NCBI GenBank assembly: GCA_963846315.1
Contig: CAWJVM010000008.1
Location: 186,001-250,000 of the forward strand
Source of the DNA: RPQJ01 sp963846315
Lineage (GTDB): Bacteria > Pseudomonadota > Gammaproteobacteria > Steroidobacterales > Steroidobacteraceae
Reading direction: 5' to 3'
DNA: 64,000 nucleotides
How positions within the stretch are numbered: position 1 is the first letter of the stretch; each line of letters begins with the position of its first letter. Positions 1-7,880 of this stretch are shown one piece after another. The position numbers were made by a program, and so were the translations under genes. The notes under the pieces are model-generated. The model did not search any database and was not told where the DNA came from. It saw only the letters and a list, made by a program, of their open reading frames with translations.

Positions 1-2
1 GC

Positions 3-1001
3 TACGACATCGTGTGGCTGGGCACGCAGAAGGGCATCGAGGCGCGCCTGGTGCCCGCTGCAGGTATTCCGGTCGAGTGGCTGAGCGTGAGCGGTTTGCG
101 GGGCAAGGGCGTGCTGACCTTGCTGGCAGCACCGTTCCGCCTGCTGCTCGCCATCAGCCAGGCGATGCGCGCGATCCGCAAGCACCAGCCCAGGGTCGTG
201 CTCGGCGCGGGTGGCTTCGCTTCCGGCCCCGGTGGCATCGCCGCGTGGTTGCTGCGCCGGCCCCTCGTCGTGCACGAACAGAACGCCGTCGCGGGCCTCA
301 CCAACCGCGTGCTCGCACGCTTCGCCAGGCGCGTGCTGGAAGGATTTCCGAACAGCTTCGGCAAGGGCGTCAAGGCCGAGCGTGTCGGTAATCCCGTGCG
401 TCCGGAGATCGTTGCCGTGGCACCGCCTGAGCGACGTTATGTCGGGCGCGAAGGTCCTGCGCGGCTGCTCGTGTTCGGCGGCAGCCAGGGCGCCGCGCGC
501 CTGAATGCGGTGTTGCCGGCCGCGATCGGCGAACTTCCGGCGGCACTGCGGCCCGAGGTGTTGCACCAGACCGGCAAGCACAATTTCGACGAAACCGTGC
601 AGGCCTATCGCTCGCGCGGCATCGAAGCGGACGTGCGCCCCTTCATCGATGACATGGCCAGCGCCTACGGCTGGTCCGACCTCGCCGTGTGCCGCTCCGG
701 CGCGTTGACGGTGGCCGAGCTCGCTGCGGCCGGTGTGCCGGCCATCCTCGTGCCATTCCCGGCGGCAGTCGACGATCACCAGACACGCAATGCGGAGTAC
801 GCCGTGCGGGCGGGTGCGGCGAAGCTGCTGCCCGAAGGCGACCTGACCCCGATCTCGCTGGCCGCGTTGTTGCGCACACTGCTCGAGGCCGGGCGGCCGC
901 TGCTGTTACGCATGGCGGTTGCCGCGCGCACGAGCGCGATCGTCGACGCGGACGAACGTCTCGCCGACGCCTGCGTGCAGGCGGCAGGGGAGGCGGCATG
1001 A
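3..1001 (+). CDS. murG: UDP-N-acetylglucosamine transferase MurG, 5' truncated by the window edge
   Basis: MurG adds GlcNAc to undecaprenyl-PP-MurNAc-pentapeptide (lipid I) at the inner membrane face, making lipid II. The frame is open from base 3, and 332 residues are visible. About 25 to 30 N-terminal residues, including the first glycine-rich loop, lie upstream. Visible GT-B family signatures are VFGGSQGA at the start of the C-terminal Rossmann half, HQTGK, and the UDP-GlcNAc site region with AELAAAGVPAILVPFP followed by DDHQTRNA. The stop overlaps the murC ATG (ATGA), so translation is probably coupled. It is the first gene of a dcw operon running to ftsA. Nothing is odd apart from the truncation. 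Confidence 0.97.
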   Translation, partial: YDIVWLGTQKGIEARLVPAAGIPVEWLSVSGLRGKGVLTLLAAPFRLLLAISQAMRAIRKHQPRVVLGAGGFASGPGGIAAWLLRRPLVVHEQNAVAGLTNRVLARFARRVLEGFPNSFGKGVKAERVGNPVRPEIVAVAPPERRYVGREGPARLLVFGGSQGAARLNAVLPAAIGELPAALRPEVLHQTGKHNFDETVQAYRSRGIEADVRPFIDDMASAYGWSDLAVCRSGALTVAELAAAGVPAILVPFPAAVDDHQTRNAEYAVRAGAAKLLPEGDLTPISLAALLRTLLEAGRPLLLRMAVAARTSAIVDADERLADACVQAAGEAA

Positions 1002-2425
1002 AGGACCGCATGCGCCGGATCCACACGATTCACTTCGTCGGCATCGGCGGCAGCGGCATGTCGGGCATTGCCGAAGTGCTGTTGAACCTGGGCTACGCGG
1101 TGCAGGGCTCCGACGTGAAGCAGGGCGAGGCCACCGCACGCCTGCAGCAGCTCGGTGCGCGCGTGCTGATCGGCCACCACGCCGAACATGTCGATGGCGC
1201 TGACGTGGTGGTCGTCTCGAGCGCGATCAATGCCGAGAATCCGGAAGTGGCGCGCGCGCTGGCCGAGCGCATTCCGGTCGTGAAGCGCGCCGAGATGCTC
1301 GGCGAACTGATGCGCTTCCGTTATTCGATCGCCGTGGCCGGCACGCATGGCAAGACCACCACGACCAGCCTGATGGCGAGCGTGCTGGCCGAAGGCGGCA
1401 CGGATCCCACGTACGTCATCGGCGGTCGGTTGAAGAGCGCGGCCAGCAATGCGCGTCTCGGCGCCGGCGAGTTCCTGGTCGCCGAAGCTGACGAGAGCGA
1501 TGCTTCGTTCACGCACTTGCAGCCGATGATCGCAATCGTCACCAACGTCGATGCCGATCACCTCGGCACGCACGGCGGCGACTTCGAGAAGCTCAAGCTC
1601 AGCTTCGTCGAGTTCCTGCACAACCTGCCATTCTATGGGCTCGCCGTCGTCTGCAATGACGATGCGAATGTCCGCGGCTTGATTCCGAGCATCGCACGGC
1701 CGTACCTGACGTACGGCTTCGACGAAGCCGCCGACGTGCGCGCGGTGGACATCGAGCGGCTCGCGGCTCACTCGAAGTTCACCGTGCTGCGCCCCGGGGG
1801 CGCGCCGCCGCTGCCGGTCACGCTGAACCTGCCCGGCCGTCACAACGTGCTGAACGCCCTGGCCGTGATTGCGGTCGCGACCGAGCTCGAGATCGACGAC
1901 TCCGCCATCCAGCGCGCACTGGCCGGCTTCCAGGGCATCGAGCGCCGCCTGCAGTGGATCGCCGACGTCGACACCGGCGCCGGCCACGTCACGATCGTGG
2001 ACGACTACGGTCACCATCCGACCGAAATCGCAGCGACCCTCGAGGCCGCGCGCCAGGGTTGGCCGGCGCGGCGAGTCGTGCTGGTCTTCCAGCCCCACCG
2101 CTACACGCGCACCCGCGACCTGCTCGACGAGTTCGCGCAGGTGCTGGCCGATTCGGACGCACTGGTCGTGGCCGAGGTGTACGCGGCGGGCGAGGCTCCG
2201 ATCCCCGGCGCGGACGGCAAAGCGTTGTGCCGGGCGATCCGCACGCGCGGACGCGTGGAGCCGGTGCTGCTGAAGTCGCTCGACGAATTGCCCGATGCCC
2301 TCGCTGGCATCGTGCACGACGGCGACGTGGTGCTGACGATGGGCGCCGGTCACATCGGCGCCGTCTCCAACGAACTGCCGCGCACCCTGCCGGCGGCAGT
2401 CGCCCTGCGAGGCCAACGCGCATGA
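998..2425 (+). CDS. murC: UDP-N-acetylmuramate--L-alanine ligase MurC
   Basis: This cytoplasmic Mur ligase joins L-alanine to UDP-MurNAc with ATP, the first peptide-stem step. The product is 475 residues, normal for MurC. It shows the N-terminal dinucleotide-like loop GIGGSGMSGIAEVL (about residues 16-29), the ATP P-loop GTHGKTTTT (about 114-122), and DDYGHHPTEI in the C-terminal domain. The chosen ATG overlaps the murG stop by 4 bp. A second in-frame ATG four codons later (1010) is possible. The 3' end overlaps ddlB by 4 bp. murB, often between murC and ddlB, is absent here. Confidence 0.97.
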   Translation: MKDRMRRIHTIHFVGIGGSGMSGIAEVLLNLGYAVQGSDVKQGEATARLQQLGARVLIGHHAEHVDGADVVVVSSAINAENPEVARALAERIPVVKRAEMLGELMRFRYSIAVAGTHGKTTTTSLMASVLAEGGTDPTYVIGGRLKSAASNARLGAGEFLVAEADESDASFTHLQPMIAIVTNVDADHLGTHGGDFEKLKLSFVEFLHNLPFYGLAVVCNDDANVRGLIPSIARPYLTYGFDEAADVRAVDIERLAAHSKFTVLRPGGAPPLPVTLNLPGRHNVLNALAVIAVATELEIDDSAIQRALAGFQGIERRLQWIADVDTGAGHVTIVDDYGHHPTEIAATLEAARQGWPARRVVLVFQPHRYTRTRDLLDEFAQVLADSDALVVAEVYAAGEAPIPGADGKALCRAIRTRGRVEPVLLKSLDELPDALAGIVHDGDVVLTMGAGHIGAVSNELPRTLPAAVALRGQRA

Positions 2426-3387
2426 CGTCGCCCATGCTCATCCAGGATCCCGCCCGGTTCGGCCGCGTCGCCGTGCTGCTCGGCGGCACGTCGTCGGAGC
2501 GCGAGGTATCGCTCGATTCGGGCCGCAACGTGCTCGAGGCGCTGCAGCGTCGGGGCGTCAATGTGACCGCGGTCGACGGCATTCCCGCGCTGGTGGCCGC
2601 GCTCACCGGACCTGGCGGCCCGCAGTTCGATCGCGTGTTCAACATCCTGCACGGTAACCGTGGCGGCGGCGAAGACGGCGTGCTGCAGGGGCTGCTCGAT
2701 GCGCTGCACGTGCCCTGCACGGGGTCCGGCGTGCTCGGGTCGGCACTCTCGATGGACAAGATCCGCACCAAGCAGGTCTGGCTCGCGCTCGGCCTGCCGA
2801 CACCGGCCTACGTCAACCTGCAGCGCGGCGAAGACGTCGTCGCCGCGGCCCACAAGCTTGGCCTGCCCGTGATCGTGAAACCCGCGTGCGAAGGCTCGAG
2901 TGTCGGCATCACGCGCTGTTTCAAGGACGCGGACCTCACGGCGGCCGTCGAACTCGCGGCGCGTTACGAGGGCCCATTGCTCGTCGAGCAACTGATCCAG
3001 GGCGAGGAATACACGGTGGGCGTGCTCGGCACCGACGCGTTGCCATCGATCCGGATCGTGCCGGCCGGCGAGTACTACGACTACCACGCGAAGTACGTCG
3101 CCGAGGACACGCAGTACCTGTGCCCCGGCATGACGGGTGCGGCCGAGCAGGAACTCGCGGGCCTGACCCTCGCGGCGTTCTTCGCAGTGGGTTGCAGTGG
3201 CTGGGGTCGGGTCGATTTCATGCGCGACCGGTCGGGCCGGCCGTGGCTGCTCGAAGTGAACACCGCACCGGGCATGACCAGTCATTCGCTGGTGCCGAAG
3301 GCGGCGCGCCAGCGCGGCATCGAGTTCGACGAGCTGGTCTGGCGGGTGCTCGAAACGAGCTTCCGCAGCCAGGAGCCACGCCGATGA
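2422..3387 (+). CDS. ddlB: D-alanine--D-alanine ligase DdlB
   Basis: This ATP-grasp enzyme makes D-Ala-D-Ala for the muropeptide stem. The 321 residues open with VAVLLGGTSSEREVSLDSG, the family's N-terminal binding loop. HGNRGGGEDG follows where most homologs read HGxxGEDG, so there is a short glycine-rich insertion. ATP-grasp segments VIVKPACEGSSVGI and VEQLIQGEEYTVGVLG come next, then LLEVNTAPGMTSHSLVP, which holds metal and substrate ligands. The start at 2422 was chosen for the 4-bp ATGA overlap with murC. The stop overlaps ftsQ in the same way, keeping the tightly packed dcw order. Confidence 0.96.
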   Translation: MTSPMLIQDPARFGRVAVLLGGTSSEREVSLDSGRNVLEALQRRGVNVTAVDGIPALVAALTGPGGPQFDRVFNILHGNRGGGEDGVLQGLLDALHVPCTGSGVLGSALSMDKIRTKQVWLALGLPTPAYVNLQRGEDVVAAAHKLGLPVIVKPACEGSSVGITRCFKDADLTAAVELAARYEGPLLVEQLIQGEEYTVGVLGTDALPSIRIVPAGEYYDYHAKYVAEDTQYLCPGMTGAAEQELAGLTLAAFFAVGCSGWGRVDFMRDRSGRPWLLEVNTAPGMTSHSLVPKAARQRGIEFDELVWRVLETSFRSQEPRR

Positions 3388-4181
3388 AGTTGCCGTTCAC
3401 GAAGAAGCAGCGCAAGCAGGCGACCCGCGCCGAGCCCAAGTGGTGGGAGCGCCTCGACTGGAACGCCATTGGCACCACGGCGGCCGTCGTCGCGGGCTGC
3501 GTCGTCGTCGCGCTGCTGCTGATCTTCGCGCTGGACCGTCCGGTGCGCCGCGTCCTGCTCGAAGGCGCCTTCCAGCGTGTCTCGCCCCCGGAGATCGAGG
3601 GCGTGGTCGCGCAGGTCGCGCAGGGTGGCCTGGCTTCGGTCGACCTCGAGCTCATCCGCAGGCAGGTCGAGTCGATCGACTGGGTGGACAACGCCGTGGT
3701 GACGCGCGTGTGGCCCGACGCGGTCCGCGTCGTGATCCACGAAGAGGTGGCCGCGGCGAGGTGGAACGACACCGGATTGCTGAACGCACGCGGCGAACTC
3801 TTCATCCGCAATGCGCGCTACGTGCCGCCGGAATTGCCGCTGCTCGAAGGCCCGGAAGGGAGCCAGACGCAAGTGGCGCAACTGTACATCGATGCCCAGG
3901 GCCGTCTGCTCGAATCCGGCTTGCGCCTCACGGGCGTCCGGCTCGACGACCGCGGCGCGTGGGAACTCGAGCTGGCGGACGGCCTGCAGGTCAGGCTCGG
4001 CCGGCAGGACGTCAAGGACCGCCTCGAACGCTTCATTCGACTCGCGAGCCCGATGGTGGCGAAGCGGGTCGCGGAGATCAATTACGTGGACATGCGCTAC
4101 ACGAACGGCTTCAGCGTGGGCTGGAACGCCCGTTCCGCACTGGCCGTCGCCCCGCAAGAGGACGCGACACCCGATGCCTAG
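3384..4181 (+). CDS. ftsQ: Cell division protein FtsQ
   Basis: FtsQ is a bitopic membrane protein that joins early cytoplasmic and late periplasmic divisome parts through FtsB and FtsL. The 265-residue product has a basic cytoplasmic N terminus (KKQRKQ), one membrane segment at about residues 32-52 (TTAAVVAGCVVVALLLIFAL), a POTRA domain (about 58-125, including VDNAVVTRVWPDAVRVVIHE) and the FtsQ beta domain. The ATG overlaps the ddlB stop by 4 bp. The ftsA start lies inside its last codons (8-bp overlap). Length and topology are normal for the family. Confidence 0.94.
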   Translation: MKLPFTKKQRKQATRAEPKWWERLDWNAIGTTAAVVAGCVVVALLLIFALDRPVRRVLLEGAFQRVSPPEIEGVVAQVAQGGLASVDLELIRRQVESIDWVDNAVVTRVWPDAVRVVIHEEVAAARWNDTGLLNARGELFIRNARYVPPELPLLEGPEGSQTQVAQLYIDAQGRLLESGLRLTGVRLDDRGAWELELADGLQVRLGRQDVKDRLERFIRLASPMVAKRVAEINYVDMRYTNGFSVGWNARSALAVAPQEDATPDA

Positions 4182-5406
4182 AAAGCCCGAAAGAAACCTG
4201 CTCGTCGGACTCGACATCGGCACGTCGAAAGTCGTTGCCATCGTCGGCGAGCTCACCGTGGATGGCACGATCGAAGTGGTGGGCGTCGGCTCGCACCCTT
4301 CGCGCGGGCTGAAGCGCGGCGTCGTCGTCAACATCGATTCGACCGTGCAGTCGATCCAGCGTGCGGTCGAGGAAGCCGAGCTGATGGCCGGCTGCCAGAT
4401 CCATTCCGTGTTCGCCGGCATCGCCGGCAGCCACGTCCGCAGCCTGAACTCGCACGGCATCGTCGCGATCCGCGACAAGGAAGTCACGCAGAGCGACGTC
4501 GAGCGCGTGATCGACGCGGCGCGCGCCGTGGCGATACCCGCGGACCAGAAGATCCTTCACATCCTGCCGCAGGAATTCATCATCGACGCGCAGGACGGCA
4601 TCCGCGAGCCCGTTGGCATGTCGGGTGTGCGGCTCGAGGCAAAGGTTCACATCGTGACCGGTGCGGAAAGCGCGGCGCAGAACATCGTCAAGTGCGTGCA
4701 GCGCTGCGGCCTCCGGGTCGAGGACATCGTGCTCGAGCAGTTGGCGTCGAGTTACGCGGTGCTGGCCGACGACGAAAAGGAACTCGGTGTCTGCCTGATC
4801 GACATCGGCGGCGGCACCACCGACGTGGCGGTCTTCGCGGGCGGCGCGATCCGTCACACCGCCGTCATTCCGATCGCGGGCGACCTCGTCACGAACGACA
4901 TCGCGCAGAGCCTGCGCACGCCGACGCACCACGCCGAGGAGCTCAAGGTGAAGTACGCGTGCGCTCTGTCGCAGCTCGCGAACGCGGACGAGACCATCGA
5001 AGTGCCGAGCGTCGGGGATCGCCCGGCAAGGCGCCTCGCGCGGCAGACGCTCGCGAGTGTCGTCGAGGCACGCTACGAGGAGATCTTCGTGCTCGTGCGT
5101 GACGAACTCGCGCGTTCCGATTACCACGACAAGATCGCGGCCGGCATCGTCCTCACGGGCGGCAGCGCGAAGATGGACGGCGTCATCGACCTGGCCGAGG
5201 AAATCTTCCACGCGCCGGTGCGACTCGGCCTGCCGCAGGGAGTGAGCGGGCTGGTGGACGTCGTGCGCAATCCGATTCATTCGACCGGCGTCGGCCTGCT
5301 GCTGTTCGGCCGCAGCACGCGCCACGTACACCCGTCGTCGCATGGCGGGATGGGTCCGCGCAAGACGATCCAGCGGATGCGGGATTGGTTCAAGGGGAAT
5401 TTCTAG
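4174..5406 (+). CDS. ftsA: Cell division protein FtsA
   Basis: FtsA is an actin-fold ATPase that tethers FtsZ to the membrane and recruits later division proteins. The 410-residue protein carries the actin-family phosphate loops GLDIGTSKVVAIVGE (N terminus) and IDIGGGTTDVAVF, the 1C subdomain, the adenosine motif TGGSAKMDG, and a C-terminal amphipathic helix ending RMRDWFKGNF, the usual membrane-targeting sequence. The start was chosen at MPRKPERN, 8 bp inside ftsQ. The stop codon runs straight into a 9-bp tandem repeat. Confidence 0.97.
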   Translation: MPRKPERNLLVGLDIGTSKVVAIVGELTVDGTIEVVGVGSHPSRGLKRGVVVNIDSTVQSIQRAVEEAELMAGCQIHSVFAGIAGSHVRSLNSHGIVAIRDKEVTQSDVERVIDAARAVAIPADQKILHILPQEFIIDAQDGIREPVGMSGVRLEAKVHIVTGAESAAQNIVKCVQRCGLRVEDIVLEQLASSYAVLADDEKELGVCLIDIGGGTTDVAVFAGGAIRHTAVIPIAGDLVTNDIAQSLRTPTHHAEELKVKYACALSQLANADETIEVPSVGDRPARRLARQTLASVVEARYEEIFVLVRDELARSDYHDKIAAGIVLTGGSAKMDGVIDLAEEIFHAPVRLGLPQGVSGLVDVVRNPIHSTGVGLLLFGRSTRHVHPSSHGGMGPRKTIQRMRDWFKGNF

Positions 5407-5478
5407 GAAGGCCGGGAAGGCGAGGAAGGCGAGGAAGGCCAGGAAGGGCAGGAAGGCTGGGAAGGGCAGGAAGGCAGG
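5407..5478. repeat. Tandem 9-bp purine-rich repeat between ftsA and ftsZ
   Basis: Eight consecutive 9-base units of the form GAAGGCSAG (variants GAAGGCCGG, GAAGGGCAG, GAAGGCTGG, GAAGGCAGG) begin at the base after the ftsA stop. They are followed by more degenerate GGAAGG text to about 5493. No gene is seen in the 187 bp between ftsA and ftsZ. The tract is nearly free of T on this strand. The function is unknown. Confidence 0.85.
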
Positions 5479-5540
5479 CAGGGTCGGAAGGGGAAATAGA
5501 TTTTCGGGGCGCGGTAAAGGCTGCCGCGCCAGGCAACAGT

Positions 5541-5570
5541 CACGAATCACTAGTCACGATTCACTAGTCA
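5541..5570. repeat. Short 7-bp-period repeat upstream of ftsZ
   Basis: Four heptamers in register (CACGAAT, CACTAGT, CACGATT, CACTAGT) and a partial CA precede the ftsZ ribosome-binding site (ACGGAG at 5578-5583). They have the same 7-bp period and a base pattern close to the complement of the TGATTAG arrays at 7.7 and 16.9 kb. This is a short, degenerate member of that family without the conserved TTAGTCGGA junction. Confidence 0.6.
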
Positions 5571-5593
5571 TTTTCTTACGGAGCAGCACACTC

Positions 5594-6763
5594 ATGTTCG
5601 TACTCGCAGATACGGAAAACCAAGGCGCAATCATCAAGGTGGTAGGCGTGGGCGGTGGCGGCGGCAACGCCGTGACCCACATGGTCAGTTCAGGGATCGA
5701 GGGCGTCGATTTCGTGTGCATCAACACCGATGCGCAGGCGCTCAAGCATTCGAAGGTCAAGACGAGCCTGCAGATCGGTTCCAACATCACCAAGGGTCTC
5801 GGCGCCGGCGCGGACCCGGAAGTCGGCCGTCAGGCGGCGATGGAAGACCGCGACCGCATCATCGAGCTGATCGAAGGCTCGGACATGATTTTCATCACCG
5901 CTGGCATGGGTGGCGGCACGGGCACGGGCGCCGCGCCGATCGTGGCGCAGGTGGCCAAGGAACTCGGCATCCTGACGGTCGCCGTCGTGACCAAGCCGTT
6001 CGAGATGGAAGGCAACAAGCGCAGCTCGCTCGCCGAGCAGGGCATCGCCGAACTGCACAAGTACGTCGACTCGCTGATCACCATCCCGAACCAGAAGCTG
6101 CTCACCGTGCTCGGCGGCGACATGACGCTGCTCGACGCCTTCCGGTCAGCGAACCAGGTGCTGCAGGGTGCGGTGCAGGGCATCGCGGAACTGATCACGC
6201 GTCCCGGCATGATGAACGTCGATTTCGCCGATGTCCGCACCGTCATGGCCGAAACCGGAATGGCGATGATGGGCTCCGGCAGCGCGAGCGGCGAGAACCG
6301 CGCCCGCGCGGCTGCAGAAGCAGCGATCTCGAGCCCGCTGCTCGAGGACGTGAATCTGTCGGGCGCCCACGGGCTGCTGATCAATGTCACGGCCGGCATG
6401 GACCTGCGCACGAGCGAGTTCCACACCATCGGCGAGACCGTGAAGCAGTACGCGTCCGACGACGCCACGGTGGTGGTCGGCTACGTAATCGACCCGGAGA
6501 TGACGGACCAGGTTCGCGTCACGGTCGTTGCGACCGGCATCGGCCGCGCCGTGGCCAAGGTCGTGCAGCCGCCGACGATCGTGCAGGGTGTCGGTCGTGC
6601 CGACCGCCGTCGTGCGCCGCTCGGCGTGGGTGACTATTCGGCCTACGACACGCCGCCGCGCCTGCGCGAGCGTGCGCGCGCCGTCGGTGACGGCCTGAGC
6701 ATGGACCACGGCGACGAATCGTTCATCGACATCCCGGCGTTCCTGCGTCGGCAAGCCGACTGA
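5594..6763 (+). CDS. ftsZ: Cell division GTPase FtsZ
   Basis: FtsZ is the tubulin-like GTPase that forms the cytokinetic ring. The 389-residue product has the nucleotide-binding N terminus IIKVVGVGGGGGNAV, the tubulin signature GGGTGTGAAP, the T7-loop region after NVDFADVRTVM, a short linker (DRRRAPLGVGDYSAY), and the conserved C-terminal peptide DIPAFLRRQAD that binds FtsA and ZipA. The ATG at 5594 has ACGGAG ten bases upstream. A longer in-frame reading upstream through the repeats has no homology to FtsZ and is not coding. Unusually, 187 bp of repeats separate it from ftsA. Confidence 0.98.
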   Translation: MFVLADTENQGAIIKVVGVGGGGGNAVTHMVSSGIEGVDFVCINTDAQALKHSKVKTSLQIGSNITKGLGAGADPEVGRQAAMEDRDRIIELIEGSDMIFITAGMGGGTGTGAAPIVAQVAKELGILTVAVVTKPFEMEGNKRSSLAEQGIAELHKYVDSLITIPNQKLLTVLGGDMTLLDAFRSANQVLQGAVQGIAELITRPGMMNVDFADVRTVMAETGMAMMGSGSASGENRARAAAEAAISSPLLEDVNLSGAHGLLINVTAGMDLRTSEFHTIGETVKQYASDDATVVVGYVIDPEMTDQVRVTVVATGIGRAVAKVVQPPTIVQGVGRADRRRAPLGVGDYSAYDTPPRLRERARAVGDGLSMDHGDESFIDIPAFLRRQAD

Positions 6764-6771
6764 CGCCAGCC

Positions 6772-6847
6772 GCCTTGCCCGCCAGCCTCGGGCAAGGCAC
6801 GCAGAGTCCAGGTGGAGGTTCCCTGCTCCGGGTCTCCACCTGGCTCT
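6772..6847 (+). terminator. Two stem-loops downstream of ftsZ
   Basis: The first hairpin is a perfect 10-bp stem, GCCTTGCCCG (6772-6781) with CGGGCAAGGC (6789-6798). The second pairs AGAGTCCAGGTGGAG (6803-6817) with CTCCACCTGGCTCT (6834-6847), with one bulged base. Neither has a clear T-tract. Their place just after ftsZ suggests a transcription end or 3'-end processing structure for the dcw operon. Confidence 0.6.
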
Positions 6848-6873
6848 GTCCTTCGGTATCAAGGTGAGCCGCC

Positions 6874-7713
6874 ATGGGCGCCGATCGCACCGCCAGCTTG
6901 AGCCAGGCACTCGACTTCCGCGACGAATGCGACGCGCTGCATTCGGCGCTCGCGAATGCGCCGGCGGAAGCCTGGACCGAGCCGACCCAGTTCAAGGGCT
7001 GGACGTTCGACGATGTGCTCGGGCACCTCTATTTCTTCGACCACGCCTCCGAGGTCGCCGCGCGCAGTCGCGACGAGGTCCAGGCGTTGTTCCGCGACAT
7101 CTTCCAGGCGGGAGCCACGGGCGTCTCGCTGATTGACTATTCACGGCGCTGGCTGCAGGGCTGCGCGGGCACCGGGCTCGTCGAGCGTTGGCGCACGCAG
7201 TACCAGCGGCTGGCGGATATCTACAGCGCCTTCGAGCCGGACCAGCGCCTGGCCTGGGCCGGACCCGACATGAGCGCGCGGTCGTTCATGAGTGCGCGGC
7301 AGATGGAAACCTGGGCGCACGGTCAGGCGATCTTCGATGCGCTCGGGATCGATCGTGTCGAACATGACCGGCTGCGCAACATCGCCGTGATGGGTGTCAA
7401 CACGTTCAGTTGGACGTTCAAGGTCAACCGTCTCGAGGTTCCCACGGTCAAGCCGTACGTGCGTCTGACGAGCCCGTCCGGTGCGGACTGGGAATGGAAC
7501 GATTCTTCGAGCCCGGAACGCGTGGAGGGCAGCGCGGTGGAGTTCTGCCGCGTGGTCACGCAGACACGCAACCTGCTCGACACCCACCTGGCGGTGACGG
7601 GCGACATCGCGCGGCAATGGATGGGAAGCGCTCAGTGCTTCGCGGGCCCGCCGGAGAAGCCGCCGGCTCCAGGCACGCGGTTCAAGCAGGGCCACTACAA
7701 CAGCGACTGGTAA
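6874..7713 (+). CDS. TIGR03084-like metal-binding family protein
   Basis: This 279-residue protein has an N-terminal DinB/maleylpyruvate-isomerase-like helical region, which includes EAWTEPTQFKGWTFDDVLGHL and LYFFDHASEVAARSRDE. ARQMETWAHGQAIFDALG follows, with a His that would fit the metal site of this fold. The overall pattern matches my memory of the TIGR03084 family, common near acyl-CoA metabolism genes. The biochemical role is not known to me. It stands alone on the plus strand, after ftsZ and tail-to-tail with a CaiB-family gene. Family membership rests on recalled motifs, not on a search. Confidence 0.65.
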   Translation: MGADRTASLSQALDFRDECDALHSALANAPAEAWTEPTQFKGWTFDDVLGHLYFFDHASEVAARSRDEVQALFRDIFQAGATGVSLIDYSRRWLQGCAGTGLVERWRTQYQRLADIYSAFEPDQRLAWAGPDMSARSFMSARQMETWAHGQAIFDALGIDRVEHDRLRNIAVMGVNTFSWTFKVNRLEVPTVKPYVRLTSPSGADWEWNDSSSPERVEGSAVEFCRVVTQTRNLLDTHLAVTGDIARQWMGSAQCFAGPPEKPPAPGTRFKQGHYNSDW

Positions 7714-7723
7714 ACACGGGAAA

Positions 7724-7880
7724 TGATTAGTGATTAGTGATTAGTGATTAGTGATTAGTGATTAGTGATTAGTGATTAGTGATTTGTGATTAGTGAGTAG
7801 TGAGTAGTGATTAGTCGGAGGTGCCGATGCACTGGATGTCGCCGCGGCGCCTCCGACTATTCACTAATCACTAATCACTA
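7724..7880. repeat. Palindromic heptamer array, TGATTAG type, with TTAGTCGGA junction
   Basis: Thirteen heptamers (TGATTAG with variants TGATTTG and TGAGTAG) fill 7724-7814. They pass into TTAGTCGGAGG, a central loop, then CCTCCGACTA and an inverted right arm of CACTAAT-type heptamers (to about 7880). The whole could fold into a long cruciform or hairpin. It lies between the convergent TIGR03084 and CaiB genes and supplies the CaiB stop codon. Sister elements are at 16854-16972 and 18351-18531. Confidence 0.9.

Noticed and set aside
5342..5593. FtsZ with a long collagen-like N-terminal extension
   Set aside because: The extension is translated 9-bp repeat DNA. FtsZ has a strong start and ribosome-binding site at 5594, and its family N terminus begins there.
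7724..7880. Possible CRISPR array
   Set aside because: The repeat unit is 7 bp with no spacers, no cas genes are near, and the arms are inverted. It is a tandem repeat or palindrome.
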